DNA of 6,021 nucleotides from Oligoflexia bacterium (GTDB taxonomy: Bacteria; Bdellovibrionota; UBA1018; CAIMNF01), in the NCBI GenBank assembly GCA_903858975.1, contig CAIOKW010000177.1:1-6021 (forward strand), written 5' to 3'. Below, piece after piece: positions 5,337-6,021 of the stretch. Each line of letters begins with the position of its first letter. Position 1 is the stretch's first letter. The notes below the pieces were generated by a model that saw only the letters and a program-made list of their open reading frames with translations, did no database searches and was not told the DNA's origin. Position numbers and translations under genes: made by a program.

Positions 5337-6021
5337 TCAACCAAAACGACCGGTGATGTACTCTTCTGTCTTGCGGTCTCGAGGCGTCGTAAATACATCC
5401 GTGGTCACCCCATATTCAACCAAATTGCCATATAAAAAGAAAGCAGTTTTATCGGATATCCGAGCTGCCTGCTGCATATTATGAGTTACCATCAGAATGG
5501 TGGTTTCCTGTTTGAGCTGAATCACCAATTCCTCAATTTTAGCGGTGGAAATCGGATCCAAAGCACTCGTGGGCTCATCCATTAATAACACCGGAGGCTT
5601 CACGGCAAGAGCGCGTGCAATGCAAAGGCGTTGTTGCTGTCCCCCCGAAAGTGACATTCCAGAAGCATTGAGCTTATCTTTTACTTCTGTCCAAAGGGCC
5701 GCTTCCTGAAGTGCTGACACGACTCGATCATGAAGTTCAGCTCCTTTGGCTAAATGATTAAGTTTTAAACCTGAGGCTACATTTTCAAAAATACTCATCG
5801 ATGGAAAAGGATTGGGTTTTTGAAATACCATTCCAATCTTTCTACGAACACGAACGGGATCCGAACCTGGAGCATAGATGTCTTCCCCTTGGAGAAACAC
5901 CTTCCCTTCGGCACGGCCCCCGGGTGTCTCTTCATGCATTCGATTCAGGCATCGAAGAAACGTTGATTTTCCACAGCCCGAAGGACCAATGAATGCGATG
6001 ACTTCATTTTTATTTACTCGA
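5337..6021 (-). CDS. pstB: PstB, phosphate ABC-transporter ATPase (N-terminus beyond right edge)
   Basis: The frame is open from the right edge: 227 residues are visible, and the family is usually about 250-270, so roughly 25-40 N-terminal residues are missing. Reading starts at base 6020 with RVNKNEVIAFIG; the ATG at 5939 is only an internal Met. In visible-residue numbering the order is Walker A GPSGCGKST (12-20, bases 5961-5987), Q-loop VFQKPNPFP, ABC signature LSGGQQQR, Walker B VLLMDEPTSALDP and switch histidine in MVTHNMQQA. The C-terminal EYITGRFG is typical of PstB, which separates it from other ABC ATPases. PstB sits on the cytoplasmic face of PstA-PstC and hydrolyses ATP to import phosphate delivered by PstS. 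All catalytic motifs are intact. The upstream pst genes would lie to the right of the window, and phoU follows after 19 bases. Confidence 0.97.
   Translation of the reverse strand, partial: RVNKNEVIAFIGPSGCGKSTFLRCLNRMHEETPGGRAEGKVFLQGEDIYAPGSDPVRVRRKIGMVFQKPNPFPSMSIFENVASGLKLNHLAKGAELHDRVVSALQEAALWTEVKDKLNASGMSLSGGQQQRLCIARALAVKPPVLLMDEPTSALDPISTAKIEELVIQLKQETTILMVTHNMQQAARISDKTAFFLYGNLVEYGVTTDVFTTPRDRKTEEYITGRFG

Noticed and set aside
5337..5939. A 200-residue PstB starting at the ATG at 5939
   Set aside because: The frame continues upstream to the window edge and includes the essential Walker A motif at 5961-5987, so this Met is internal.
1..6021. Mobile elements, CRISPR arrays, tRNA or rRNA genes
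   Set aside because: No transposase-like frames, regularly spaced direct repeats, tRNA-like cloverleaf or rRNA sequence was recognised on either strand.

Overview
The window is an ordinary bacterial chromosomal stretch with dense genes, short intergenic gaps and a visibly moderate G+C content. It holds three complete genes with recognisable families, one complete large secreted protein of no recognised family, and two genes cut by the window edges. No RNA genes, insertion sequences, CRISPR arrays or phage genes were seen. The gene content (an exported-protein pair without named families, a Gdt1-type transporter and a pst/pho cluster) and Gram-negative-style signal peptides suggest a proteobacterium or a Bdellovibrionota-like (former Deltaproteobacteria) organism. 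That placement is an impression, not a proof.

Layout, left to right. (1) 1-825, minus strand: the N-terminal 275 codons of an exported protein that runs off the left edge. (2) 826-1130: a divergent intergenic region with a good sigma70-like promoter for the rightward gene, a C8 tract just after its -10 box, a leader hairpin, and a spaced 8-bp inverted repeat near the leftward gene. (3) 1131-3305, plus strand: a 724-residue secreted protein. Its N-terminal half carries several runs of small (Gly/Ala) or aromatic residues at exact four-residue spacing, followed by a DxxDDG...PGE motif, two Ig-like beta regions and a helical tail. (4) 3306-3385: an 80-bp gap with a possible promoter whose -10 box sits inside a small dyad, then a strong intrinsic terminator ending 3 bases before the next gene's ribosome binding site. 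(5) 3386-3979, plus strand: a Gdt1/TMEM165 (UPF0016) family membrane protein, probably a divalent cation (Mn2+ or Ca2+) exporter. (6) 3954-6021, minus strand: an apparent operon pstB (cut at the right edge) - phoU - OmpR/PhoB-type response regulator, which converges on and overlaps the 3' end of the transporter gene.

How the genes work together. PstB is the ATPase of the high-affinity phosphate importer, and PhoU is the negative regulator linking that importer to the PhoR/PhoB signalling system. The regulator encoded next, with an ATGA overlap to phoU, sits where PhoB would be expected. However, its receiver domain lacks the phosphorylatable aspartate (Glu at residue 54) and has two other pocket substitutions, and no histidine kinase gene is visible. 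It therefore may control its targets without classical phosphorylation. This and the four-residue-periodic secreted protein are the two observations most worth following up.
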